A stretch of 64,000 nt of DNA. Source: Pseudomonas sp. MAG733B. GTDB taxonomy: Bacteria; Pseudomonadota; Gammaproteobacteria; Pseudomonadales; Pseudomonadaceae. Positions 53,690 through 61,122 of the stretch are shown here, piece after piece. Position 1 is the stretch's first letter. Every line of letters begins with the position of its first letter. The stretch is from the NCBI RefSeq assembly GCF_036884845.1, contig NZ_CP145732.1, forward strand, positions 1,178,001 through 1,242,000. Direction: 5' to 3'. A program made the position numbers and the translations under genes. The notes below the pieces were generated by a model that was given only the letters and a program-made list of their open reading frames with translations, ran no database searches and was not told where the DNA came from.

Positions 53690-56427
53690 TCCTGCGGCAC
53701 AACCGGCAATTCAATGCAGAACCGTGCGCCCTCGGTCGAGTTCCTGACGCTGAGTTTGCCGCCCATGTTCTCGACAATGCCGTAACTCACCGACAGCCCC
53801 AAACCCGTGCCGACGCCCACCGGTTTGGTGGTGAAAAACGGTTCGAAAATCCGCTCCAGCAAACGGTGATCAATACCGCCGCCGTTGTCCTCGACCCACA
53901 GCTGCACCGACTGCTCATGGCGCTCGGCGTACACGGCGATCCACGGTTTGAATTCAGGATTGCCTTCACGCTTGCCGAGTAGTGCGTCCCGGGCGTTGAC
54001 CATCAGATTGATCAGCACTTGTTCAAGCTGATCGACATGGCCGCGCACCAACACCTCAAAACCCGTCTCACTGATGCGCAAATCCACGCCTTTGCCGCGC
54101 ATGCCTTCGGCCAGCAACGACAGCGTGCCTTCGATGGCCTGGGCCGGGTTGAACGGGTGCTCTTCGATTTCCGAGCGACGGCCGAACACGCGCATGTGAT
54201 CGACCACGCGCGCGGCGCGCTGTACCTGCGCATCGATACGGTTGAGTTTGTCGGTCAGGTAATCAATCTGCGCATCGCCGTTGCTCAAGCGCTTGAGCAC
54301 ATTGACGATGGCCATGCGCATCACGTTCAGCGGCTGGTTGATTTCATGGGCCAGGCCCGTGGCCATTTCGCCGAGGGTGGCCATTTTCGCGCTTTGCGTG
54401 AGTTGCTGTTGCGAGCGCCGCACTTCGGTGTTGTCGCGGCCCACGGCTTGAATTTCCAGCAACTGGCCTTGCGGGTCGAACACGCCGCGATCCGACCAGA
54501 CCCACCACGCATGTTCCCTACCGGGCAGTTGCAGGTTGATCTCGGCGGTACTCACCGGAAACTCGGGGCTCAACTGACTCAGGCGCTGGGTGAATGCCTC
54601 GCGCTGTTCCTGGGACATCCAGTTGCCCAGATTCACCCCCGGCAATTGTTCCGGCGTGCATTCCAGATACGTCGCCAGCGGCTTGTTGCCGAAGGTCAGG
54701 GTCAGGTCCGGGCGATAGCGGCAGATCATCGCTGGCGAGTCTTCCACCAGAATCCGGTAACGCTCCTCGCTCTGCTTGACCCGCTCGGTCGCAAGGGTCG
54801 CTTCGGTGACGTCCAGCCACAGGCCAACGGCCTCCACCGGCAGGCCAAGGTCATCGCGCAGCAGCTTGGCTTCATCGAGCAACCAGTGGTAATCGCCACG
54901 ACTGTCGCGCAGCCGATAGCGGCTGCTCACCGAACCTTCGCGCAGCAGTTGGCGAGTGCGTTCGAAATAGCGGTCGCGGTCCTCGGGGTGAACCCGTTCG
55001 ACCAACGCGGCGCCGGTGCATTCGGCGAGGGTCCAGCCGAGCAACGGCCCCAGGCTGTCGCTGAAGAAGGTCGGTTGCAATGCACCTTCGACATAGCGCT
55101 GCACGTAAATGACCGCGGGCGAACGGGCGATCAGATTGTCCAGCCGCGCATGGGCTGCGGCGGCGTTTTGTTCCTGGTTCTTGATGTCGCTGATGTCGAG
55201 CATGAAACCGACCAGACGCCGGTTTCTGCCGACGCCCAAGGCCTGGCCTTGCAAGCGATACCAGGCGGGCGTGGAGGCGTTATCGAGGGGACGCAGGCGC
55301 ACGCACAGCAATAGCGGCGTGCTTTCATCCTGCAAGGTTTGCAGGCGACTGCGCAGCTCTTCGCGGTCGGCTGGGTGCACCTGATCAAGCCAGTCCTGCA
55401 CGGGCAAACGCAGGGTCCCGAGGTTCAGCGTGCTGGCCAGTGAGGGCGCCAATAGCACCTCGGCGCTGTCGCTGAACACCTCCCACCAACCTGTGCCGAG
55501 CAGGGCTTGCAGCGACTCGAGGCGTTCCAGTTGCAGGTGATGCCGGTGTTCGCGCAAGCGTTCCAGCACGGGCGCGGCGAGCGCGGCAGCGAATTGCAGC
55601 CAGTCGATCATCCCGACGTCGGGCGCTCGTTGCTGCACCGACCAGCAACCACACAACAACCAGGCCGCCACCCCTTGGGCATCGTGATAGGGCACGACGA
55701 AACCCTCGGAATTGCCGAAGGTGCCTTGCAGGCGCGGGTGCTCCATCAGATTGAGGTGCTGGGGCGCGGAGCCGTTGAGGCTGTCGAGGCCGGTGCCCAG
55801 GCGCTGCCCGTTTTGCCAAAGCTGCGGCGCGTCGAAACCGACGTAGTGCTGGTGAATCTGCCAACCCTGTTCCTGCTCGTCGAGCAATGCCAAGGCGATG
55901 CACGGGATCTGGAAGCGCTGGGCGAGGCTTTGCAGTTGTTCGGTCAACACCTCGGGTAAACGCGTCAGGCTGCACACGCGCAAATGCTCGCCGATCTGCG
56001 CCGCCAGTAACTGACATTGCTCGCGCAGGCGCGATTGCCGGCGTTCGAGCAGCAGATCGCCGATGTCCAGCAACTGCAACAACCAGGCATCGGCCAACGG
56101 CTGGACCCAGCCGCGCAGATGCAGGGGCTGGCCACTGAGGCCGTAAAAGTCCAGGTCCAGTTGCTGGCCTTGCCAATCAGCCGGTGAACCCTCGACCACG
56201 AGACTGCAATGTGGCAACAGGAAGTCGAGCAGATGCGGCGCCTGCGCGGTGGGTACCTGTTGCGCCAGCAGATGCCGCAACGGCCCCGTCAAATGCAGCA
56301 CCTGGCCTTCGGCATTCAGATGCATCTGCAAACCGACACTCAGCACGCTCAGCGGCTTCAGGGATTCCGCAGGCGGTGATGGATGACGGTTGAGCAGACG
56401 CCCGAAGAGTTTATCCCCGGCACTCAA
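53674..56427 (-). CDS. pprA: Sensor histidine kinase PprA
   Basis: Sensor kinase partner of PprB, which controls the Tad/Flp pilus, fimbriae and attachment in P. aeruginosa. The 917 residues comprise a PAS-like N-terminus, a GAF-like region (about 140-300), two to three PAS domains (YRLRDSRGDYHWLLDEAKLL; 'ERYRILVEDSPAMICRYRPD'), HisKA with the phospho-His in LAHEINQPLNVMRMAIVNV and an ATPase domain (VLINLMVNARDALLG, WVEDNGGGIDHRLLE, GTGLGLSVSYGIVENMGG). No membrane helix, so cytoplasmic. The most likely start is a TTG at 56425-56427 overlapping the tadF stop (TTGA); an ATG at 56325 is an alternative. Confidence 0.85.
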   Translation of the reverse strand: MSAGDKLFGRLLNRHPSPPAESLKPLSVLSVGLQMHLNAEGQVLHLTGPLRHLLAQQVPTAQAPHLLDFLLPHCSLVVEGSPADWQGQQLDLDFYGLSGQPLHLRGWVQPLADAWLLQLLDIGDLLLERRQSRLREQCQLLAAQIGEHLRVCSLTRLPEVLTEQLQSLAQRFQIPCIALALLDEQEQGWQIHQHYVGFDAPQLWQNGQRLGTGLDSLNGSAPQHLNLMEHPRLQGTFGNSEGFVVPYHDAQGVAAWLLCGCWSVQQRAPDVGMIDWLQFAAALAAPVLERLREHRHHLQLERLESLQALLGTGWWEVFSDSAEVLLAPSLASTLNLGTLRLPVQDWLDQVHPADREELRSRLQTLQDESTPLLLCVRLRPLDNASTPAWYRLQGQALGVGRNRRLVGFMLDISDIKNQEQNAAAAHARLDNLIARSPAVIYVQRYVEGALQPTFFSDSLGPLLGWTLAECTGAALVERVHPEDRDRYFERTRQLLREGSVSSRYRLRDSRGDYHWLLDEAKLLRDDLGLPVEAVGLWLDVTEATLATERVKQSEERYRILVEDSPAMICRYRPDLTLTFGNKPLATYLECTPEQLPGVNLGNWMSQEQREAFTQRLSQLSPEFPVSTAEINLQLPGREHAWWVWSDRGVFDPQGQLLEIQAVGRDNTEVRRSQQQLTQSAKMATLGEMATGLAHEINQPLNVMRMAIVNVLKRLSNGDAQIDYLTDKLNRIDAQVQRAARVVDHMRVFGRRSEIEEHPFNPAQAIEGTLSLLAEGMRGKGVDLRISETGFEVLVRGHVDQLEQVLINLMVNARDALLGKREGNPEFKPWIAVYAERHEQSVQLWVEDNGGGIDHRLLERIFEPFFTTKPVGVGTGLGLSVSYGIVENMGGKLSVRNSTEGARFCIELPVVPQDQITR

Positions 56428-56864
56428 AATTGCAGGCTCGAACTGGCGGTGAGCGTGGCGGGTAAATTCGGTACTTGTCCGATGCCCGGCAGGTGCAGAA
56501 ATGGAATCACCGCGCTGAGTTTGTTGGTGGGGTAGTTGATGCTGACCTTCAGCACACCGGCGGTAAGCGTGGTGCTGGTGTCGGTGTCGACATTGAATTT
56601 CAGCCCGGAGGGAATCCACGCCAGCTGCCGCTTCAACTCATCCTTGACCACGGTTTTCAGCGCGGCTTCGTATCCGGGTGTGTTTGGGTCCAGCGCCACG
56701 CTGCGGCGCACGGCTTCAGCGGTGGACTGGTTGAAGGACTGCATCAACAACAGCGGCAGGCTGTACGTGACGATGGCATAGAACACGCCGAAAAAAATGA
56801 CGAACACCAAGGCAAATTCAATCGCGGCGGCGCCTTTTTGCTTGCGGGGGAGGTTGGTTTTCAT
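56424..56864 (-). CDS. tadF: Tad pilus minor pilin-like protein TadF (TadE-like)
   Basis: A 146-residue pseudopilin of the TadE/TadF group, processed by the prepilin peptidase. The N-terminus is a basic leader (MKTNLPRKQKG) with a processing site before AAAIEFALVFVIFFGVFYAI, the TadE-like hydrophobic helix with the conserved Glu five residues in. The rest is a periplasmic domain ending in TASSSLQF. I chose the ATG at 56862-56864; upstream starts (to 56888) are possible. The stop overlaps the presumed TTG of pprA by 4 bp. Divergent from fppA, 75 bp away. Confidence 0.85.
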   Translation of the reverse strand: MKTNLPRKQKGAAAIEFALVFVIFFGVFYAIVTYSLPLLLMQSFNQSTAEAVRRSVALDPNTPGYEAALKTVVKDELKRQLAWIPSGLKFNVDTDTSTTLTAGVLKVSINYPTNKLSAVIPFLHLPGIGQVPNLPATLTASSSLQF

Positions 56865-56939
56865 GAGTGCGTCTACCCTGACCATCACTGCGTAATGTCA
56901 GCATAGAATCATTCAGCCAAAAGGGATGTTTTTTACCGA

Positions 56940-57410
56940 ATGCAAAGCTTTGTCCTACTGATCTGGCTGGCGCTGTGCGCCGCACAGGACGCCCGGGAGC
57001 GCCATATCGCCAATGCCCTGACGTTGGGCGGCGGGGCATTGGCCCTGGCCTGGTTGCTGTGGAGCGGCACCACCTGGCTGGGCGCAACCGCCGAACAAGG
57101 CGGCTGGGCGGCGCTGCTGGCACTGGCCTTCACCTTGCCCGGTTATGCGTTGCGAAGGCTGGGTGCGGGCGATGTGAAACTGATGACCGCGCTGGGCCTC
57201 GCGACCGACGGTCGGTATGTGCTGGGCGTGTTTATCGGCGCCGGATTGGCCAGCGTGTTTTGGTGGCTGCTAGCGCCAAGAGTCTGGCTGCTTATTGGTC
57301 AAGGGTTTAGAAGTCATGTCCGTTATCTGGAGCCTGGATTGTCAAAAAAACAACCCTTTGCACCGTTCTTGCTGGTGGGTTTTTTACTGACGTTGGCCTG
57401 GCTCCGCTAG
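56940..57410 (+). CDS. fppA: Type IV prepilin peptidase FppA (A24A/TadV family)
   Basis: Inner-membrane aspartic protease that cleaves the leader of Flp pilin and TadE/F pseudopilins. The 156 residues have several helices, with catalytic Asp residues D17 (CAAQDARERHIANALT) and D78 in RRLGAGDVKLMTALGL. It is the short CpaA/TadV-type form without the N-methylase domain. ATG at 56940. Followed by pprB after 111 bp. Confidence 0.93.
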   Translation: MQSFVLLIWLALCAAQDARERHIANALTLGGGALALAWLLWSGTTWLGATAEQGGWAALLALAFTLPGYALRRLGAGDVKLMTALGLATDGRYVLGVFIGAGLASVFWWLLAPRVWLLIGQGFRSHVRYLEPGLSKKQPFAPFLLVGFLLTLAWLR

Positions 57411-57419
57411 TCGTTCGTT

Positions 57420-57467
57420 TTGTACAGAGTGGCCAAGAGCGACTACTTTCATACAAGAGTTGTACAG
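57420..57467. promoter_or_regulatory. Two direct repeats TTGTACAG in the pprB promoter region
   Basis: TTGTACAG at 57420-57427 and 57460-57467, start-to-start distance exactly 40 bp (about four helical turns), so both would face the same side of the DNA. They lie 102 and 62 bp before the pprB GTG. Possible binding sites of PprB itself or of another regulator. Confidence 0.45.
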
Positions 57468-57521
57468 CCTTAAGCGGTGGATACAGGAACGGTCAGCCTT
57501 TGACCTTGCAGGGAGTTGCAC

Positions 57522-58307
57522 GTGAACAAGCGTACCTCGGCAGTAAAAATCCTTGTGGTCGATGATCAGCCCTCGGTCGTTGAAGAACTCTGCGAATTTC
57601 TTGAGAGCAACGGTTACCGTTGTGTGCCTTGCGAGTCCGGCCATCAAGCCATCGAACGATTCAATGACGACACCGACATCGGTCTGGTGCTCTGTGATTT
57701 GCACATGCCTGGCCTGGACGGGATTCAACTGGTTCAGGAGCTTCAGCGGTTGTCCGGCAAACATCGCGCGTTTGAAGCGATCATGTTGACCGGGCAGGCG
57801 GACAAGCAGGATGTGATCAAGGCCCTGCGTGCCGGGATTGCCGATTACTACCAGAAGCCGATTGACCTGGAGGAGTTGCTTGAAGGTTTGCAGCGTCAGG
57901 AGGTGGCGTTGCATGAGCGGCAAAAGACGCTGCAATTGGGGCATTTGAATCAGAAGCTGCAATACCTGTCCGAGTCGATCGATGATTTGTACCAGGACCT
58001 GGACAAGGTTCGGCGTACGCCGTATTCGTCGGCTTCGACGGATGACGGTGATGTCAGCGATGTGGATCGGGTGGAGATGCCGGCGATTTTCAATCAGCTG
58101 TCACCGCGGCAATTGGATGTGGCGCGGTTGGTGGGCAAGGGGCAGACCAATTATCAGATTGCCTGTGAGTTGGGGATTACCGAGAACACGGTGAAGTTGT
58201 ATGTGTCGCAGGTTTTGCGGTTGACGCATATGCATAATCGGACGCAGTTGGCGTTGGCTTTGTCGCCTAGTAGTTCGGGGATGCGGCAGAGGGTTACGGC
58301 GCACTGA
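57522..58307 (+). CDS. pprB: Two-component response regulator PprB
   Basis: Transcription factor for the Tad/Flp pilus and other surface factors; phosphorylated by PprA. The 261 residues have a receiver domain (about 8-125; VKILVVDDQPSVVEELCEFL, 'LVLCDLHMPGLDGIQLVQEL', KPIDLEELLEGL), a coiled linker (about 126-175) and a LuxR-type helix-turn-helix (LSPRQLDVARLVGKGQTNYQ, 'IACELGITENTVKLYVSQVL'). I chose the GTG at 57522 with GGGAG upstream; the TTG at 57516 is too close to it. Downstream lies a repeat region. Confidence 0.92.
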   Translation: MNKRTSAVKILVVDDQPSVVEELCEFLESNGYRCVPCESGHQAIERFNDDTDIGLVLCDLHMPGLDGIQLVQELQRLSGKHRAFEAIMLTGQADKQDVIKALRAGIADYYQKPIDLEELLEGLQRQEVALHERQKTLQLGHLNQKLQYLSESIDDLYQDLDKVRRTPYSSASTDDGDVSDVDRVEMPAIFNQLSPRQLDVARLVGKGQTNYQIACELGITENTVKLYVSQVLRLTHMHNRTQLALALSPSSSGMRQRVTAH

Positions 58308-58334
58308 TTTTTCCTGGGTGTACGCCGATTAAAA

Positions 58335-58364
58335 CTGTGGGAGCCAGCCTGCTGGCGATGGCGG
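58335..58364. repeat. Single REP element after pprB
   Basis: CTGTGGGAGCCAGCCTGCTGGCGATGGCGG, GCCAGCCTGCTGGC variant, no partner within 100 bp. Confidence 0.75.
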
Positions 58365-58389
58365 CCTCCCGGTGTACATATCCATTTCT

Positions 58390-58640
58390 GCGGTAACGGC
58401 GGCTTATGGTTTCGCCCTTACGGCGACTCCCTTTGGCAAACGCCCCAAAGGAAGCAAAAGTCTCGCCCCTTACGTACGGCCCCTCGCTAAGGCTCGGGGT
58501 TCCTTCGCTCCGGCATTCATCCGGGGGCATCGCCTCCGGTCTGCTTCGCTACGACCTCCTCTCGATGTGTGCGGCTTCGCCGCACGGCGCTACGCGCCCA
58601 CCCCCGGATAAACGCCTCCACTCAGCCTGCCGATGGGGCG
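58390..58640. repeat. Probable long dispersed Pseudomonas repeat
   Basis: The stretch with TTACGGCGACTCCCTTTGG, an imperfect inverted CCCTTTGGCAAACGCCCCAAAGG, CCTCGCTAAGGCTCGGGG and CTCCGGCATTCATCCGGGGG resembles, from memory, a several-hundred-base repeat found at many places in fluorescens-group genomes. Frames in it (for example 58406-58696) give Ser/Pro/Arg-rich peptides and are very probably not genes. Confidence 0.5.
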
Positions 58641-58743
58641 GGTGGATCAAGATCAAAAGCGGCAGGCGAGCTAACGCTCGGCCTGTTGAGTGGTGAGAGG
58701 CAACTCGGTGGTGTGTGCTGATCTGCTTTTGCTTTTGCTTCTC

Positions 58744-59255
58744 TGTAGGAGCAAGGCTTGCCCGCGATGGCGGCCTGTCAGCCCACCAATTTCTTTCGAA
58801 TGCACCCAATCCAATTGTAGGAGTGAGCCTGCTCGCGATGACGGAGTGTCAGGCGACATCGATGTTGAATCCACCGCCCTCATCGCGGGCAAGCCCGCTC
58901 CCACAATAATCGCGGTTGCTCGCAAATCTTGGGTACACCCACCAACCCTGTGGGAGCTGGCTTGCCAGCGATGGCGGCCTGTCAGCCGACCAGTTTCTTG
59001 CAACTGCACCCAATCCAACTGTAGGAGTGAGCCTGCTCGCGATGACGGAGTGTCAGGCGACATCGATGTTGAATCTACCGCCCTCATCGCGGGCAAGCCC
59101 GCTCCCACAATAATCTCGGTTGCTCGCAAATCCTGGGTACACCCACTAACCCTGTGGGAGCTGGCTTGCCAGCGATGGCGACCTGTCAGCCCACCAATTT
59201 CTTGCGAATGCACCCAATCAAACTGTGGGAGCCAGCCTGCTGGCGATGGCGGCGG
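58744..59255. repeat. Tandem array of a 204-bp unit containing REP elements
   Basis: About two and a half copies. Corresponding points are exactly 204 bp apart: GTAGGAGTGAGCC at 58817 and 59021; TGGGAGCTGGC at 58951 and 59155. Each unit holds three REP cores: GGAGCTGGCTTGCCAGCGATGG (first copy GGAGCAAGGCTTGCCCGCG), GTAGGAGTGAGCCTGCTCGCGATG, and the inverted ATCGCGGGCAAGCCCGCTCCCAC. Unique linkers are conserved too (CGACATCGATGTTGAATC). The copies differ at a few positions, so the duplication is recent but not new. The array ends in a different REP variant (59223-59252). Confidence 0.85.
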
Positions 59256-59439
59256 AACAGCCGACGATGTTTAACGGTGAATAAAAACACCGGAACCTTC
59301 CCACACGTTTTTCAGGTTGTCCGTCGGACGTGCGATCTCTAGCCTTTGTCTGTCGCTGAAAACTCAGCGTCCGGGCGTCGCGGCTCGATTCTTGAGGCAT
59401 AATCGCTCCACCTGACAACAGCACGATAGGTGTCTGTCG

Positions 59440-59585
59440 TTTTGTGTCATGGCGACTGTGCGTGGGATACCTTCGGGTATGCCGAAATGCCTCTGGGATC
59501 GGTCCGCGAACCCGCGTACAGCTGCCACCCCAAATTGCGTCGCGGCAATTTGGACGTGGCTCCATTTCATCCCAGAGGTGTAGCA
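59440..59585 (+). promoter_or_regulatory. Structured leader before the DUF6124 gene
   Basis: Two hairpins precede the gene: ATACC-TTCG-GGTAT (59467-59480), a UUCG-capped stem, and CCAAATTGC-GTCGCG-GCAATTTGG (59530-59553), a perfect 9-bp stem. The second ends 32 bp before the ATG; a GAGG ribosome site follows it. From memory, similar leaders precede small genes of this kind elsewhere in Pseudomonas, but I cannot verify that here. Confidence 0.5.
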
Positions 59586-59945
59586 ATGATCAAACCAACC
59601 CCAAATCCCCCCGAAACCGACCCCGCTTCCCCCTACGAATCTACCCGCTCAAAAAAGCTCCACGAAGCCGCCGATCGTGCGCTGGATTACCATCTCAATC
59701 CCGACAAAGACTCGGCATCCCCGCGCCAGCCCAGCTCGATGTTCGTCATCGTTCCTGACATCAACACCGAAACCCTGTTGGCCCACGCGTGCGAATCGTT
59801 GGCGTCGGCGAGCATCATGGCCAGTGACCTCGCGGGGTTTCTGGACAGTCCGCATCGCAATGCGTTGCTGGGTATTGCGCAGATCATCATGCTCGGCGAG
59901 CTGGCAGTGAATCGGGCGCTGGATAACCTCGATCCGCAGGATTGA
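59586..59945 (+). CDS. DUF6124 family protein
   Basis: A 119-residue small acidic protein of a Pseudomonas-restricted family (DUF6124/DUF3077-like), function unknown. The N-terminus is Pro/Ser-rich; then come KKLHEAADRALDYHLNPD and a helical C-terminal half (NTETLLAHACESLASASIMA, 'HRNALLGIAQIIMLGELAVN', RALDNL). No signal peptide. The ATG at 59586 has AGAGG upstream, and a longer in-frame extension runs through the structured leader and is not used. It is unrelated by sequence to the surrounding Tad genes. Confidence 0.8.
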   Translation: MIKPTPNPPETDPASPYESTRSKKLHEAADRALDYHLNPDKDSASPRQPSSMFVIVPDINTETLLAHACESLASASIMASDLAGFLDSPHRNALLGIAQIIMLGELAVNRALDNLDPQD

Positions 59946-59955
59946 TCACTGCTTC

Positions 59956-60089
59956 CCTGTGGCGAGGGAGCTTGCTCCCGCTGGGTTGCGCAGCGACCCC
60001 AAAACCGCAGTTTGCGGTGCATTTGGCAAACCGGGGCCTTTGATCGCGACTGCTACGCAGTCGAACGGGAGCAAGCTCCCTCGCCACGG
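59956..60089. repeat. Inverted pair of a second REP class
   Basis: CTGTGGCGAGGGAGCTTGCTCCCGCTGG (from 59956) and its inverted copy CGGGAGCAAGCTCCCTCGCCACGG (ending at 60089) share the GAGCTTGCTC heart with other REPs but have a GGCGAGG arm instead of the usual TAGGAGC arm. The spacer contains GCAGCGACCCC and TCGCGACTGC, which are common companions of this type. Confidence 0.75.
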
Positions 60090-60111
60090 TTTGTCAGGTG
60101 CAACGTTTCAT

Positions 60112-60387
60112 TTATTCCCCCGCCCCACTATTCACTTTCCCCCCCTCGTACTGATCAAAAAACGCCGGTATCTCGTGCTGAAAGCTCTTCAGCCAGCGCT
60201 GCATCGCCAGTTCACGTTCGGTGGCGCTGGCGGTTTGTGGTTTGTCGGAGGCAAAGGTGTTGCGCGATTGCAGTTGCAGCCAGCCTTCGGTTTCCTGCTG
60301 TTGCGGTGAGGCCGGGCCGGCGTCGATGGCGTGGCTGGCGAAGGGCAGGGCCAGCAGGCCGAGGCAGCAGAGGGTGGTTGGTTTCAT
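60112..60387 (-). CDS. DUF3613 domain protein of the Tad operon
   Basis: A 91-residue exported protein of the DUF3613 family, which I associate with Tad loci of Pseudomonas; function unknown. A Sec signal peptide (TTLCCLGLLALPFASHA) is followed by a Gln/Glu-rich segment, 'TEGWLQLQSRNTFASDKPQT', ATERELAMQRWLKSF and 'IPAFFDQYEGGKV'. The ATG at 60385-60387 has GGGAG upstream. It starts 11 bp after the tadD stop, so it is the last gene of the leftward tad operon in this window. Confidence 0.8.
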   Translation of the reverse strand: MKPTTLCCLGLLALPFASHAIDAGPASPQQQETEGWLQLQSRNTFASDKPQTASATERELAMQRWLKSFQHEIPAFFDQYEGGKVNSGAGE

Positions 60388-60398
60388 GTGGGGTCTCC

Positions 60399-61112
60399 CT
60401 ACTGAAGTGCCGGGTTGGTGACGGCGGCGACTTGGGCGGCAATGGTGGCGCCGGGTTTGGCCGGGGCCTTGAGTTTCTCGGCGCGGGCCTGGGCTTCGGT
60501 GACTTGGGCCGGGCTCAGACCGAGGCGGCTGACCAGTTCGGCGGCGCGGCTCCAGTCGTCCTGGTAGATCAATAAAGTCACCAGATTCACCGCAGCCAGT
60601 TGATCGCTTTGCTTGAGTTCGATGGCGGTGAGGAATTCGAATTTGGCGTCTTCGACCCGCAATTGATTGAGGTACACCACGCCCAGGTCGTTGCGGATTT
60701 TTTCATCGGTGGGCGCCAGTCGTGCGGCCCGTTGCAGGTGGGCTTGTGCCTGACCGTGATCGCCCGAGGCGGCGGCGAGTTGGCCCAGGCCGTGTTCGGC
60801 TTCGGCGGCCATGCAGCCACCGAGCAGGCTGCGGTACAACGGTTCGGCTTCGCTGCGACCCAGCAGACGATAGACCTTGGCCTTGCGCAGGCGTACGTCG
60901 GCGAGGTTGTCCGGCAGGCTTTGCAGGTTGGCCAGGCTGGCGTGGAGTTTGCCGTCCTTGGCCATGTCGTCGGCGAGGTTCAGCGACAGCTGTTGTTCGG
61001 AACTCAATTTGCCGCAACTGGCGGAGTCGGTCAGGGCGCTCCAGGGTGTCTGGCCGTTGCTCGCGCAACCGCCCAGCATCAGCAGACTCAAACCGGCAAT
61101 CAGTGCTTTCAT
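60399..61112 (-). CDS. tadD: Tad pilus assembly lipoprotein TadD (TPR protein)
   Basis: Outer-membrane-associated TPR lipoprotein needed for Tad pilus assembly, probably a pilotin for the RcpA secretin. The 237 residues have a lipobox MLGGC (Cys about residue 16), then helical TPR-like repeats from about 45 to 200 (VYRLLGRSEAEPLYRSLLGG, AHLQRAARLAPTDEKIRNDL, 'EFLTAIELKQSDQLAAVNLV'). The ATG at 61110-61112 has AGAGGGA upstream. It follows tadC by 10 bp. Confidence 0.88.
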   Translation of the reverse strand: MKALIAGLSLLMLGGCASNGQTPWSALTDSASCGKLSSEQQLSLNLADDMAKDGKLHASLANLQSLPDNLADVRLRKAKVYRLLGRSEAEPLYRSLLGGCMAAEAEHGLGQLAAASGDHGQAQAHLQRAARLAPTDEKIRNDLGVVYLNQLRVEDAKFEFLTAIELKQSDQLAAVNLVTLLIYQDDWSRAAELVSRLGLSPAQVTEAQARAEKLKAPAKPGATIAAQVAAVTNPALQ

Positions 61113-61122
61113 CAGGTTCCCT

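Larger units (their letters stand above)
58308..59585. other. 1.28-kb repeat-rich intergenic region in the Tad locus
   Basis: No real gene is seen between pprB and the DUF6124 gene. The region holds a single REP (58335-58364), a long repeat-like element (about 58390-58640), a tandem REP array (58744-59255) and a structured leader (59440-59585). Reading frames here either span REP units or are encoded by the repeat itself. Confidence 0.7.

Noticed and set aside
58406..58696. Open frame of 96 codons in the pprB downstream region
   Set aside because: It lies within a dispersed repeat and encodes a Ser/Pro/Arg-rich sequence typical of repeat-derived false genes.
58744..59255. Possible CRISPR array
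   Set aside because: The repeat period is 204 bp, the units consist of REP palindromes with conserved, not unique, linkers, and there are no cas genes.
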